Positions 23,601 to 37,900 of a stretch of DNA of 64,000 bases are shown here, piece by piece. The first letter of the stretch is position 1. The number at the start of each line of letters is the position of its first letter. Origin of the DNA: Aphrocallistes beatrix (taxonomy: Eukaryota; Porifera; Hexactinellida; Sceptrulophora; Aphrocallistidae); NCBI GenBank assembly GCA_963281255.1, contig OY725491.1, positions 5,692,857-5,756,856 on the forward strand. The letters are read 5' to 3'. The notes below the pieces were generated by a model, which was given only the letters and a program-made list of their open reading frames with translations, was not told the origin of the DNA and made no database searches. A program made the position numbers and the translations under genes.

Positions 23601-23919
23601 GCTGATAATACTTGTATAAATCAAGATTTATACCTAACAAATTATAGTTTTGCCTGCAAAATCTTCTGACGACATTTTTGATGATTAAGAGTTTTTAAAG
23701 AGAGATATTGTTGACATTCAAAATCTTTCCGATTACTTCATAATAAATATATTTCAAAATGCAACTAAGCTGATATATGCATTTTCCTTAGAAATATAAC
23801 AGGGAATATTCTTTGTTGAAATCGCAGAGAGTGCTAACATGCAATCAAATCATTAATTTGTATTCCGTATAAATAACAGCATAATATTGGAAAATAAACC
23901 TATATAATATATTTTAATT

Positions 23920-25057
23920 ATGGAATACGTACTCAATTATTTATATAAACTCAGCCCGATACTTCTTATTCCATACCTTGCCACTTTGTTTTTGATGTTG
24001 GCATATTTTACATATCAAAAATATTTGATTCGGTTGAGGATTAAGAATGTTCCTTATTCAACAATATTCAACATTGACTTGAGCAAAGTACTCAAAAATC
24101 TGGAAATACAATCCATGGTCCATAATTTCATTATTATTCTTTTGATGCTGGAAATGGTATCGAGTGTTCTCTGGGGAATTGTCCAAGTTTTAGGGTTTGA
24201 TTATCAGTTCTATCCTTACACTCTGTCTGAGAATTCTAGTAATATTACTGGCAATCAAACTACTGTGTCGCATAAAGTTAAGATGAACGGAGTGGTGATG
24301 ATCCTGGAGAGCGTGAAATTAACTATTGCAAGTTTAGTTTTCCCTGTAAGCTGTCTATTTCTGATCGTTTTAAGGAGAATCTTCCTTAACTTAACTTATA
24401 AACATTGGGTATTTAGGTTTAGTATATATATAGCCTACAAGATTGTACTTATGTTGTTCCTATCTCTATTTCTTGAAACTCTTATAATAGATAGATTTCT
24501 TCATTTACCTTTTTCCATCTTTGATTTGTGTGTGTATATATCTTCATCTCGCTCTTTTTATGCTTTGCTGAAAGGTAGAAGAGATGAAGCATTAATCCAT
24601 TCTACTCGAAAGGACTACTTGAAAAAAAAGAAACTCGTCAATCGTTATTTTTATGCTCAAATATTCAGTGTTGGTGGGATAGTTCAAATTTTTTGGATCG
24701 CATTTTTGAGATCGTTTTTATCTTCACTGTTAATCCTATACAAACGTAATATCTTCAGTTCGATAACCTTTGGCTTATTTCCGACATTTTCTCTTCCTTT
24801 TCGCAGATAAAGTATACGATTATTGTAATTTCACACTCGTAGTTAGTACAGGTCTTCTGGAAGCATATCTATTCATTGCATATCTTTTTATTTGCATAAG
24901 AATCTTGATCATTTTTTTTATAAAAAAGAAAAGATTGAATCATATCAATGATTGGATGACACGGCCTCTGATGGAGAGATATCGGGCTACTCTGGAAGAG
25001 AGGACTCAGAGAAGAACTCCTTTCGTTCAGAACTTTCGTACTCCACATGTGTACTAA
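23920..25057 (+). CDS. Gene F: unknown seven-helix membrane protein, two exons
   Basis: Exons 23920-24745 and 24807-25057 are joined across a 61-bp intron with donor GTAATA and a strong pyrimidine tract ending TTTTCGCAG; the join is in frame and gives 358 aa. Seven hydrophobic spans fall near residues 14-32, 67-92, 124-150, 165-190, 198-217, 246-274 and 285-313. Three sequons (Asn 105, 108, 112) lie in the loop after span 2, and the loops after spans 1, 3 and 5 are basic (RKDYLKKKK near 230-238). This fits an outside N-terminus as in GPCRs. I see no GPS, no DRY or NPxxY motif and no family I recognise. A basic C-terminal tail ends QNFRTPHVY. It lies between receptor C and convergent receptor D. 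Confidence 0.65.
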
Positions 25058-25191
25058 GCCACTGAGTAACAGATATACTTTCCTACTGGGTGGATATATT
25101 TATTGGAGCGGCGAAGTAGCGGTTCCAGAATTTAAATCCGTCAGATTGGGAGCATTTTGAATAATTGTTGTTTGTATATTTAATTGTATTC

Positions 25192-25197
25192 AATAAA
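25192..25197 (+). terminator. Candidate polyadenylation signal of gene F
   Basis: AATAAA in TATTCAATAAATTT, 135 nt past the stop of gene F. Confidence 0.45.
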
Positions 25198-25506
25198 TTT
25201 AAGAAACTGGAAAAAATAAAACGCTGATATTTGGGATACCTTATTATTTTGTTACTTAAATAACTAATTGTGACATTCAATAGCGTTAATTTATGAATTT
25301 ATATTTTATTCGTGGATTAGGCATAGGTGTTTACTGATCGCCGTTCTAAACAATTCCAATTATTTGAAATAGATTATTTGTTTAAATAGAATTAATAAAC
25401 TAAAGTAACGAATTGAATCAAGAAACAAGTTATGTACTTAACTAACCAGGTTTAACTAACCAGGTTACAAATCATGTATAATACTTAAAGCATAAAAAAT
25501 ATGTAT

Positions 25507-25512
25507 TTTATT
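25507..25512 (-). terminator. Candidate polyadenylation signal of receptor D
   Basis: TTTATT on the plus strand, so AATAAA on the minus strand, about 240 nt past the stop of the D tail exon. Confidence 0.4.
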
Positions 25513-25750
25513 GATAAAGTAAACACACAAAGTCATCATGCTGTTAAAATTAGACAAAATGCTATTCAAACAATGGCATAAAAGCAACCACTAAGTAGGG
25601 AAGAAATATTCTAAAAATCATAGCATGTCAAAAGTTTAACATTATTATCCTACAAAGTTCAGTAAAACACACAATTGCTGTCTACCAGCAGCCATTAAGA
25701 TGAAATAAGATGAAACACTTAAGTATCCGATTGGATCACATGACAAGGGA

Positions 25751-25950
25751 TCAGAAGGATTCTGTCGGTTCTCTCGATTCTATCAGTTCTGTCGGTTCTG
25801 TCGATTCTATCGATTCTGTCGGCTCTGTCGGTTCTATCGGATCTGTCGGTTCTATCGGATCTGTTTCAGTTATCGATATACTAGTAGAGTCTGGAGTAGC
25901 ATCACCGTGGGACGAACTGTTTCTCATGTTCTGACTGGTTGAGATATCAC
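25751..25950 (-). CDS. Receptor D terminal exon: acidic Pro-Thr-Glu repeat tail
   Basis: Acceptor TTTATTCCAG on the minus strand; phase 1 in, joined to the donor AATG|GTATGT at 26703. After DISTSQNMRNSSS the frame has a run of nine-base units encoding Glu-Pro-Thr or Glu-Ser-Ile/Thr, ending TESF. The unit array is likely length-variable. A related exon (ITETDPIE here, IIETESIDP there) exists in E at 40407-40528. Without splicing, the frame of the preceding exon stops after 14 extra codons. Confidence 0.7.
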
Positions 25951-28900
25951 CTGGAATAAATTTAAATAATCAATTTGAAATTAAGTTTATTGTCTGTCCA
26001 AGAATACGATCTTGTAGTACGAATCTTATACGTATATTAAAACGCTAGGATTCTTTTTTGTGTTTGTCCGAATTGATTGAAGAATTGGCAAGTCGTAGAG
26101 ATATTAAAACTGGCATGTAGGTGTCAAATGATGAGTCTGCGATTAAGTTCGAAGACCTAAGCGAAATTTTCGGACCTCTGCAAAAAAAAATGGAAAACAA
26201 TTTTTCACACCTTTTCTATACAATTATATGACTTCGCTCGCAATAGAAATCATTGTACGACACTACAATAGATTGTCACTGTCATTAATACTTCAAAGCC
26301 ACATCTTATGTAGATATCTTTTAAATTATTTGTTAACTTTTGTTTACAATATTTATAGAAAAAAGTGGATAAATTCCTAAAATAGCCTAGATTGAGTAAC
26401 TCTAGGCGCCCGCAAGGCGAGTCTGTCGAAGCGCGCTTGTAGTTTTTTATCACTCTAAGCAAAAACAATGGAATTATTTAAAAAATTGAATCAGAATGAT
26501 TTGGTAGACAAAAAATCCTAAAAAATGTCATATCTAGAGCACCGCTACCACAGTCTCTATTTAATCTTGTTTCTTTTTACCGAGTTAAAACTCAAGACCA
26601 CCAGCTTTGGTTATAAGCATACAGCGAATACATTTTAACGCCACTAAGTAGTGATATTCTTAAGTGATTTCGACTGAACAAGTTTGTTCACACATTAACA
26701 TACCATTTGATACGCTTCCGCTTTCACTTTCAATTTCATCGCTTCTCTCCTGTGTATTAAACTCAGTGATAATGCTCCTATTATAAACTGATATAGGTGC
26801 AGATCCGAAAATATCAAGGTACAAAGGTGGTTGAGAATTCGGAGGGTGTTTGTTAGAATCAATAGAATCAATAGCAGGTTTCTTTTTCCTCAATATAGCC
26901 TGTATTTCCTTATTCCTCAGAACAACAACAAAGAAGAAGACGATTCCCACCATGCTATTGTAGACAAAAAATATCAACTCAATAGCGGAATACTGATTTG
27001 AAATGTTAAAGATAAGGATTAACCAAGGGAATCCTAGCACAGGTGTCATTATCAATCCAGTAATGAATGCACTCTTGATGATTTCTCTATCTTGAATGGC
27101 GTCATTGGAAAATCTGGTCTGCCATAGTCGAACAGCAGCGATTATAAGGAAGAGGATGTTGAATGTTATTAAAATCAAGATTGGCAAAATAAGAGCAATA
27201 ATGACACCACCCGAAAAATTAAGGAAACAATGACCATCCACATCTACGTAATAATCTCTTGTGATAATTACCGTTATAATTGGAACAACAATCGGAAAGC
27301 CCCAACCAAAAGGAATCAGAAATTTGTAGCACTTCCTCGAGAAGCAGAATTCTAGAAGAGTTATATAAATACATAAATTAGTCTATCAAAATGCATAAGA
27401 GGAGCATACGAAATTTACGTCGTGTATGACAAACTTACTTAGAGCAATCTTACACGTGATGAATATTCCGATACACAGAGTCCAGGTGAACACTGCTAGC
27501 CAGGAGTAGTGTAGTAAGAATGCAATGATCTTACATAACACTATGTTGTATGTACCAACTTGAATACTAAATATGAACAATCCAGTGGCTAACAGCATAG
27601 ACAGGAAATAGTTGAAGTAGATAATGTTAGCTTCTACTTTGAAGAATTTTTTGAAAGCCACAACAAAGAGATTAAGAGATATTAATAAAATGATAAATGA
27701 GATGGCAATGAATAAGTAGCTGAGGACATAGAGTGCGACTGGGTGATCCTTTTCAGGTATAACGAACACTGCGAAACTTGTCAGGTGGGTAGAAGTACAG
27801 TTAGTGTAATCTAAATGGTTTCGATCTGTGATGAGTCCTTCACTGACCCAACTCGTACCGCTCAAGAATACGCAAGCACTCTCCAAGTTTCTGGTCGAGT
27901 ATAAATCGAATGAAAATGTCACCTAGAGATAGATATTGCGATCAAATACGTCTGTGTAATAATTATATATTCCCAGTTACATAGATACCAACATGAGCCA
28001 TGATAAAAGTGGAAAGTGGAGTTGAATTTCGCGGGATATGGCGGGCCGTAATAGAAAAGTATTATACATGGAGTCCAAAAAACGGGGTGTAATGGGTAAA
28101 TTGAATGTAAAATCGGAACACTCGTGAAAATTAGCTCAATAGAAGGGTGAAAAAAACGGGACGGTTGCCATATATACAGTTGTATGATTCATCGTATATC
28201 TGACTAACTTACTTCTTCCTTCAAATCGACTGTTCCAGATTTTCCAGCTAAAGCAACAGTTAGAATATCACTGCCTTGAATGAATCTGCCTCTCCCTGAA
28301 TTAGGATTCGCTGATCTTTTGATTATTGATGTGGCGATCTGATGAATATAATAAATATAATAAAACAATTTAATTGTAGTAATTTTAAAAAGTTGAACAG
28401 AATGCTGTTCAAGATTTAATTTGATCGAATTTATGAAATGTTCCGAAGTATGTTGAGACTAAACATTTTCCGATAACAAGTATTAACTTACTCTAAGAGT
28501 TCTCCTATTCGTTGATAGCGAATAAGCTAGCCCAGTTGAGAGATTCATTGACACTGAAAACTTTCCATTGGAGGTTATCAGTGGAAGAATAATTCTACGC
28601 CGATTATTTCTGATGTTATACAACGCATAATCATGTACCACAATTGTAATCAACGGAGATTTCAAGGTTAGCAAGGAATAAGCTTTGCTATTTCCCAACT
28701 CTTTAACAAGACGTTTTGAGAAGTTTTCTATTGAATCAAGTGTGATAGCTAGTGCTAGTGATGTTTTAGCAACAGTAGTTTGACTTCCATATTCCTAAAG
28801 AAAAACTAAACGATGATATTTTTGAAATATTAATAACCCTAAGTCAATAAGGACATAAGTTATTAAATGTATGATTTTGAAGAAAATGGGAACTAATATG

Positions 28901-31900
28901 AATCGTAAATAATTATACTAACTTACATTTTTATAATTAATCTCTGGCGCTATTCCATAGCTTCCATCTACAATGCTGCTTAGCAATGCAGTAATCTTTT
29001 GTGATGTTCCTGTACTAAATTTTCCGATTGATTTCTCAACTATCAAGTTCGTTGTTATGACAGCGTATTTCAATAATTCACCTCTGTTTTCAATGTTTAC
29101 ATCATTAATAGTATCAACAATTACTTTAGTCATATCTGCAAATAGTCCTGAACTCTGGTCATAAATAGCTCTGGAATCAGTTAATTCTTGTATAATGTCT
29201 TGCAATATACTATTTGCGGCACTTTTTGATATTGAGAGATCATAAGTCACAGAAACATGATCTCTTCCCAAGCGGTTCTCTGCTACACAGTGGAATACTT
29301 TCCCCCCGGAAAACTCACTGATGTTGATTTGAAGAGTTGAAGAATCAACAAATATTTCTTTCAAATCTCGTGTCCAGTAAACATCTGGCTTTGGATGTCC
29401 AACAGCTTCACATTCGAAGCTAAAAACTTGCGCTGTAGTTCCATCCAATTTTGCTTTAATTATTAAATCTTTTCTCGGTGAGATGATTTCTGGCTGAAAG
29501 ACTAAATCAAGAATAAGACAAATAAGAGATATATTTTTGATGGGAAAAGTACTTTTTTAACCAAAAGGAGAATTATAGCAGTACTTTTCTACTTTCTATC
29601 CATATGGTTAAAGTGTTAATTTATAATTTATTTGAACTGTTTGAGGTTTGAAAATTAAATACTTTAATATATAAATGAACACTGCCATACCGAGTCCATT
29701 ACACTTATTGAGTTATCCATACGAAAAACAGGGTTCTCTTAACTAGTACTAATGTTTCTCATTATTTCTGACATACCTTCATTAAGGCACTGGACAGTAG
29801 CGATTCTATTTGATGTACAGTTCTGTGGAATGACTTCACAGTCACAAAGAGAACCTTCATCTCCATTACATCTATAACGATACGGATAAATTGCGTAATT
29901 GCGCAATGACTGAGTCTTAGGTAAACTTTTGATAAATCTTTGTCCGGTGAATCCATTCTCTCTACATGTGACATCAGCATTTTCTTCTGTCATTCCATCT
30001 GAACAAACATAATGCCATTGTTTATCTGTGAAGAATCGAACCTCTTGAGAGTTTCCTCTAGAATAGGGCAAAAAGCTTTCACAGCCATCTACAAAAATAC
30101 GTAAATCAACTAAAAATAATTTTTACTTATTTTTATACCAGTTAATAACTCACAATCTCTGCATGTTAATGACACAAGACTATTCCCATATGGCCTCGAA
30201 TATCTTTGAATGGTACAATCGAATATGGTGTTGTAATTACTTCGTCCACATCTCACATCATTCACAGGATATGTTAGATTGAAAGAGTTGGAAGCGAAAT
30301 CATATGCGATTGCATTACGAAAGCCCATATCTCTACAAGCAATACCTGCTGATTGACTATCCCAATTAATGGAGGAAACATACCCCCAACCTGCACTATT
30401 GATCAATAATAATCCGTTACTTCCTTCTTTTAGAAATAATTGTGTGTCTAGAAAAAGAAATAACTGTGTTAATACTTCATTCATTCTTTAGGGACTGATG
30501 GGTTGAATACAATTTATATTTGCATACTAATTACCTTTATTATCACACTGTATAGATATAACTCTGTTGTTAGGACAAGAGATGGGAAATCTGGAACATT
30601 CACAAGCACTCTCCTCATCTCCTGTGCAGTTTATTTGAGAAGAATATATTCGATACTGACTTCTAGATCGATAAACTGAGGAGAAACTCGACGCTCCGTC
30701 CAAATGACCATTCTCTCTACAAATCACATCGGCCGTCTCTTGAGTGAAGCCAAGACTACATAATGTATACCAAGAACCTTCAATATACATCTGAGCTACT
30801 ACCTTCCTTTCTTCTGCATAAGGAATGAATGATTCACAGCCATCTATGAATATAACAAGTATTACCTAGCGTATTGATAGTTAAAAGTGGTTTGCATACC
30901 TATAAGTAATATCTAATAACATATAATGTAATAATATTCAGGACCAATATACTGATTTTTCATTTTATGCTACACTTGTTGATAGATCTGACTATTCATA
31001 CAATCAATTTACTTGCTCCTGCTGCACCTTTTATGCACACTAATTGTGCCTATGACCTTATTTGGGTGCTTCTTCTGTTCACTTATATGGTAAGGTTCAT
31101 ATGTTTATGATGTATGTATAAAATGTTTCGTACTTTACAAAATTCGAAGTTGGCAAAAAAAACATACCTGATATACATTCAAGTTTTAGAAAAGAGTTGC
31201 AATAATAAGTTGATCGACCATAACATTGAGTCATTGATATTTCATTACCAAAACAGATGTAATTCGAAAAATAGCGGCTCCTGTAACCCCCATTTACACT
31301 AGTAAACGATTGTGCTGTTCTGTAGCCTAAACTTCTGCAGGCTACATTGGATTCTGGATTCGCCCACTCTGACCTATAATAATATTTTTTGTTTCCGTTA
31401 TTTCCATAGGATGTACACACTGGGGCCCATCTGCCTGTATATGCTTGAAGCTCTGAATTCACGGATTCATTACTAAAAAAGCGTAGAGTTCCATATTCTA
31501 AAAGAATTGCAGCTGATTAATCTCACAACAACTAATTGGGATATTTTATATCACTTTTCAAACTAGGGAACTACTTGTATCATTTTTTTGATATTTCCTG
31601 ATACATACATTATCTTATTTAGATTTCACACCCCATGGCGAGCATTTGTCGGTATAATATTGGTCTGTCGACCAACCTTTTTTCACCAATTGTCAATATC
31701 ATTCAATTAGGTCTAATCCCTCTTAATCACTCATGCTCAAAACAATTTATACATAATATTACTGATATTTGGTTGGTTAATACAATTAGTCACTTTGATG
31801 ACTTGTGAAATCTTACAGAACATGACCACATATTCGTCTAGAAATAAGAATTACTCTATCCAAATTCATACATGCCAACCGTCCTGTTTTTGCATGAAAT

Positions 31901-34900
31901 CTCCCCATTATGTCCCGCTTTTTTGGATCCTGTGTATAATACTTTAATTTCGTCCCGCTATGTCTCACGAAATTCTATTTGACAAAATAATTCAAGATCA
32001 CTAACAAAACGGTAAGCATATGATACTACAAGCCTCATTAGTACATTATGCATCTCTTAGTATATGTACTATACTGTATCAAACAACATAAGATTTGCAG
32101 TTTTATGGATAGTAATTGTTGGAACACTAAATTTATTACCTGGCCGAAAACATCTGATACGAACAACATATTCGCTTCTACAAATGTGTCTCTGGTTCTC
32201 ACAGCCACAAAGAGATCTTTCGCTTCCTTCACAGTTGAATGAATAACCATAAATTTGTGCGTCTGAGGGAATATCTGCTCTTGAAACGTGTGTTGCTGCG
32301 TAATTGCTGTGTAATCTGCTTTGGACATTTTCTTTGCATACAACATCTCCGATTTGAGTTGTGAAGTTATCAGTGCATATATAGTACCATTGAGATCCGT
32401 CGTAGTATTGGACAATTACATCTCTCTCATCGGCATAAGGTGCGAAAGATTCACAGCCACCTGTAGAATAATTTTGATAAACAACTAAGGATTAATACAT
32501 TTATATGATAACTAAGATGCTTATGAACCAAGAAAAATTTCACTGAAGAATTGTTTCCAGACCGTTATGCATTTGTTAAATTTGTAAATCATAAAAATAT
32601 AGTTTGTCTTCATCACCTCTAAATATGACGTTAAAATATTATTAACTAACTTACCAACAGCGCAGGTCAAATATACGTGATCGCTTGAATAACAATTCCA
32701 AATTCTTCTAGAATAGCTACATTCTACCAGATTACTTTCATTTCCGTTACATTGGACATCGTTTATGGTGAAGTGTGAAGTACTGTCTGAAAGGTATTGA
32801 CCCGTCGTATAATTTGATGCTCTTACGAATCCTAAAGTTCGACAAGCAACATCTGCATCCTTTTTATCCCAGTTGTAATCACAAGCGTATCCCCATCCAT
32901 TGTAGTATACCTCCAAGAGTCCTTCGTGACCAGAACTAAGTCGAATTTCTCCGTTACCTATTTAAACAAAATAAATAAAATAAAGATTTGAATACTTTTC
33001 GGATTTAATAGGGACTGTAAATATAATGTTAAAGAAAAGATTGACTCAATCATCGTGATTCGTTTCAGAAAAACATTACAGTTTTCAGGAATTGACAGCT
33101 AGATCATATATAAAAACCCGGTGTTTCCCTGTTTTTAGACGAAGAATCTTAAACTTTATAATAGGAAAGGTTTCTCAATAAAAATATTAAAAAAAGTTGC
33201 GAATCTATGACCAAAAATGTTGAATCGTTGATATTCTCGATGGCCGATGATAATTAATATATGAACAAGCTCTGATTCTAAAATATCTAACATACTTGGT
33301 AAATTGCACATAACAGCAGCAATCTTGTTGCTTTGACACGTTTGTGGTGTTTTAGAACAGTCACAGAGCGATGTTTCATTTCCGTTACAATAATAACGGA
33401 AATTCTCGATAGGATATATATGTCTCTGCTCTGAGATATTTAGAGATGAAAATCCGATGAGTTCTGTTTGGGCATTTTCACGACAGACAACTTGAGCATT
33501 CTCTCTTGTGAAACCTTCTTCACAAATGTAAAGCCAAGAATTCTCCTTAAACACTTGAATTGGTGTTAGGGATGGTGTATATATTTGTGGATATGTTCTA
33601 CAAGCATCTACAAACATAATATTTAGATGAGAAAGTAACTATACAGATGAATTGTTTAAACAAGCGAAATCAAAGATAGAGATGCTATTCGTAAACGATA
33701 AAAATATTCAGAATAATTAGGATTGTCAAACCTGCATTGCATGTCAAGTTAACCCCTTCATTAGGAAGGCAGTTAGACTGAGATAGATAAGAATAGCATT
33801 CCATTAAGCTATCTTCTGTGCCTCCGCAACTAAGGTAGTTCAGTTTAGGAATAAAAGGTCGGTTGTATATGATGATTCCGGTCCTAATTTCGCTGACTGT
33901 TCTGAAACCCAACATTTTGCAAGCGACTTGACCCTCATTCCTCTGAAAACTATCATCACATACATAACCCCAGCCTTCCTGAGAATATACTTCTAGAATC
34001 CCTGAATTTGCAGTGCCATTGCTTAGCCTCAAGTCTCCATTTTCTAAAACAATCAGATATTTTCATTGATAAAAGCTAATTATAGAAGAGTGGTTTCATG
34101 CATTGTTAAAACACTCAGAATTATGAGTAGATTTTTCGACTGTAATTACCTGGATAAAAACATTTCAATCTAGCTAAAGCCTTTGATGCACATGTTTGTG
34201 AAGTTATTTCACAATCGCATAAAGATTCTTCACTTCCACTGCAGTTAAAATGTTGCTGATATATTGAATAAGTTAGTGATGCTTGCTCTAACGGTAAACT
34301 GTTGAACGAACTGACTCTAATACCTCCATTCTCTCTACATATAACATTGGCAACTGCCTCTGTCATTCCATTAGAGCAAATATAATACCATTGCTTATTC
34401 GTAAAGTATCGAACTTCTTGGATGTTTGTTTCGGAATAGGGCAAATAACTCTCACAGCCGTCTAAAAAATAGTTTCATAAAGATATATTGTGTATTGGTT
34501 ATAGTATTTTATAGTAACTCACCATCAATGCATTCTAGTGTCACCAAATTGTAGCCACATGAATCATAGGACACGTTCCGATAGCTACAATCTAAGATAC
34601 TGTTGAAATCATCGCGAGCGCATTGTATATTGCTAATAGTATTAGTAGTTGGATATGATAAGTTGAAGTAATATGTGGTAGTGGTATAGTTGCTAGCATC
34701 AAGGAATCCCATCTCTCTACAGGCTATTCGTGATGAATTCTGATTCCAGTTAGAGCTTGAGCAAACGTAATTCCAGGATCCTCTATACACCAACAATTGT
34801 CCTTCTCTACCATCAGTTAACCGAAATGTTTGAGGAACTAATAAAGTAATTAAATTTTAAATATTGTTATTAAAATTCCGCAAACTGAAATATTCTTTTT

Positions 34901-37900
34901 AGAACATTCAATAAATGCACTTCAAAAGTACGAACATCGTGCATATTAATTTAATAAATCCCTTAAATGGCACTAGATTTTTGCTAACTCATTTCCGGTT
35001 AAGTCATTTTGGACGGGAAAACCTTAGAAGTGTGGGGTCTTTGCTATAAATAGAAGTGACCCCAGGTAATTTAAGTTAATGATCCATTTTAGAATGTATG
35101 CGCCTATAAAGTTAACGCTTTTGATTATATGATTTTACCTTGGTTACGACATTGTATGGAGACAATTGTGTTGCTAGGACATGAGATAGGAAATCTGGAA
35201 CATTCACACGCACTCTTCTCATCTCCTGTACAATTTAGTTGAGAAGAATATATTCGATACTGACCACTAGATCGAGGAACTGAAGAGAAACTCAAAGCTC
35301 CCCCTGAATGACTATTCTCTCGACAAATCACATCTGCAGTTTCTTTCGTGAAGCCAGTGCTACATAATGTATACCAAGTACCCTCAGTGTACATTTGTGC
35401 CACAACTTGTCTCTCCTCTGCATACGGAATAAATGATTCACAGCCATCTATAAACATTTGATTACAGATTAAACAATGTTTATGAAAAACTTTTGTTGGT
35501 GATTATACATAAATGATAGCATCTCATAGACAGAATAAGATCGTAGTTCATCCTCCTAAGATGATCCACAGCATATCATTATCCCAAGAATTTGTAAGCA
35601 CGCTCCCATCTCATCTGTGGGGGGCTTTTTGTAACATTTTTTTTGTGGTTAAAACTTGGATATCTTATTTTTCTTCGTGCTAATGATTATGTCAGCATAT
35701 TATCATAGAATCATCACGTTGAATGATTTAAGTAATTTATAAATATTTCCAAAGGATATATCTCTAATACAAGTTATTCCATCTCTCTTTCGGCAATTAG
35801 GTTAAAAAATGTAAATGTATCAACCATATAGACACATATGAGAGTTAATAGTCTACAAAGCTAGTATTTGGGCTTATTTACTCTATAATACCCATGTTTT
35901 ACTATTTATTAATAATATGAATTATTATAACCTTACCTGATAAGCAGGTGATACGTATAGAATAGGAGCATCTACTCACTGAGTAGCTATCACACTGTTT
36001 CAAGCTTGTTTCGTTACCGTTACAATAATATCCATTAAATGTTGAACCGTCAGAGTAACGTGAGTAAGAATTAAGAGTTTCCGCACTTCGATATCCTAAG
36101 GTTCTACATGCAACATTGGATTCTGGACCTGCCCAGAATTGTCGTCGACCTCGATAAGAATTTCGATCACTGTAATAATAGTCACACACAGGAATCCAAC
36201 CATTGCGATACTGTTGAAGATCTCCTGAATTTCCTTGTGACAGTCGAAATGCTCCATCTAACAAACATGTATATATTACATTATGTAACTATTCTAAGAC
36301 TTCTATTCATTACATTACCTGATATAGTACATTTCATACTAACAACATACTCGCTGTTACATGAGGTTGGTTGAACTGAACAATTGCATAAAGACTGTTC
36401 ATGTCCATCACAGTTGAAGGAGTAATTGTACACTAGTGCATCTGAGGGAATATTTACGTATGATATTGAAATGCTTTGGATCATTCTTCGGTTACGATCT
36501 CCGCAAACTACATAAGCGGCTTTAGTTGAGAAGCTATCAGCACATATGTAATACCATTGAGCTCCGTCATAATATCGAACAAAAGCACTCCTTTCTTCAG
36601 CATAAGTTGCGAGAGTTCTACATCCACCTGGATAATTGTTCATTCAAACACATTGAAAAAGTATAAAACATATATTAGAAGGCACAAAGGATGCTTATTT
36701 ATTTAACTATATCTTATTCACAAATATATAATTTCTAGGACATTCTGTATAGTTAATGATTAACACTAAATTACCTGATTCACATGTGATATTAACATGG
36801 GAAGAGGAAGAGCAATAGGAATCGTATTTTCTGTATTCACAATCTTCAATACTTGTCTCATTCCCAAAGCAAATTGCTCCATTCAGATTATTATCGTTAT
36901 CGTTTTCATTGCGATACGCATTTAGCGAATATGTCCGAGCTACCCTGAATCCAAGTGTTCTGCAAGCGAGATCTGAAGCTTGAGCATTCCAAGTATTACC
37001 ACAGGCAAATTTCCATCCATTCTTATAGAAATCTAGGATGCCATTGTTGCCTTCACTTAAGCGTAATTCTCCATTTTCTAAATGAAAGTTGAATATAATT
37101 ATGTGTCTGCATTAATTACAAGCATGCGTACATTCTAGCTATCAGATTATTACTGTTGTTGCGAATATTAGAGTTTTCTAATAGCATAGTGCTCTTCTAA
37201 ATAACTGACTTCATTATTCAATCAAAAAATTTTATTAATTGCAAGAAGATAAATAATTTAAAAGTGTTAGGTTTATAGAAATTTAAAATTTCTACCTGGA
37301 AGATTACATCGGATTTGAACAATGTTTCCACTCGAACAGACTTGATTAGTTGTTGTGCAGTCACACAATGACATCTCATTTCCGGTGCAAACAAAACGTT
37401 TCGGATATATTGCATAGTTAAATGGCGCTGTTGGTCGATTAACAGATTGATAAGAGTGTGCAGTGGTGTTAGCATTCTCTTTACAGATAACATCGGCTGC
37501 TTCAAGTGTAAACTCATCAGCACATATGTGGTACCAGTCATTATTGTTGTAATAATATGCTATCTGGTTCCTCCCATCAAGATTGGGTAGCAATGACTCA
37601 CAACCACCTGGATCAAAGTAACGTAAAACGTTAGACATTTAGAAACTTAAAACACATAGTATTTTTATTTCCATCTGAAGTGCATTTAATAGAATAACTT
37701 ACTTGCATCGCATGACACTTTCACTTTTTCATTTCTCCCACAATATTCAATAGTAAAATCACACCCATAGAGGTGCAATTGGTTACCAGAACATCGGACT
37801 TTATTAATCGTATATTGATAACTACTGCTATACCGTCTGGTTAGATAACTGGAGGCTCTCCTATATCCTAATTGCCTACAAACTGTATGCGTGTTATCCA

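Noticed and set aside
24770..25057. Separate small gene starting at the Met at 24770
   Set aside because: That Met lies inside the 61-bp intron; the frame is exon 2 of gene F.
25710..25934. Plus-strand frame rich in Gly-Ser-Val-Asp repeats
   Set aside because: It is the antisense of the D tail exon, which has a good acceptor, the right phase and a relative in E.
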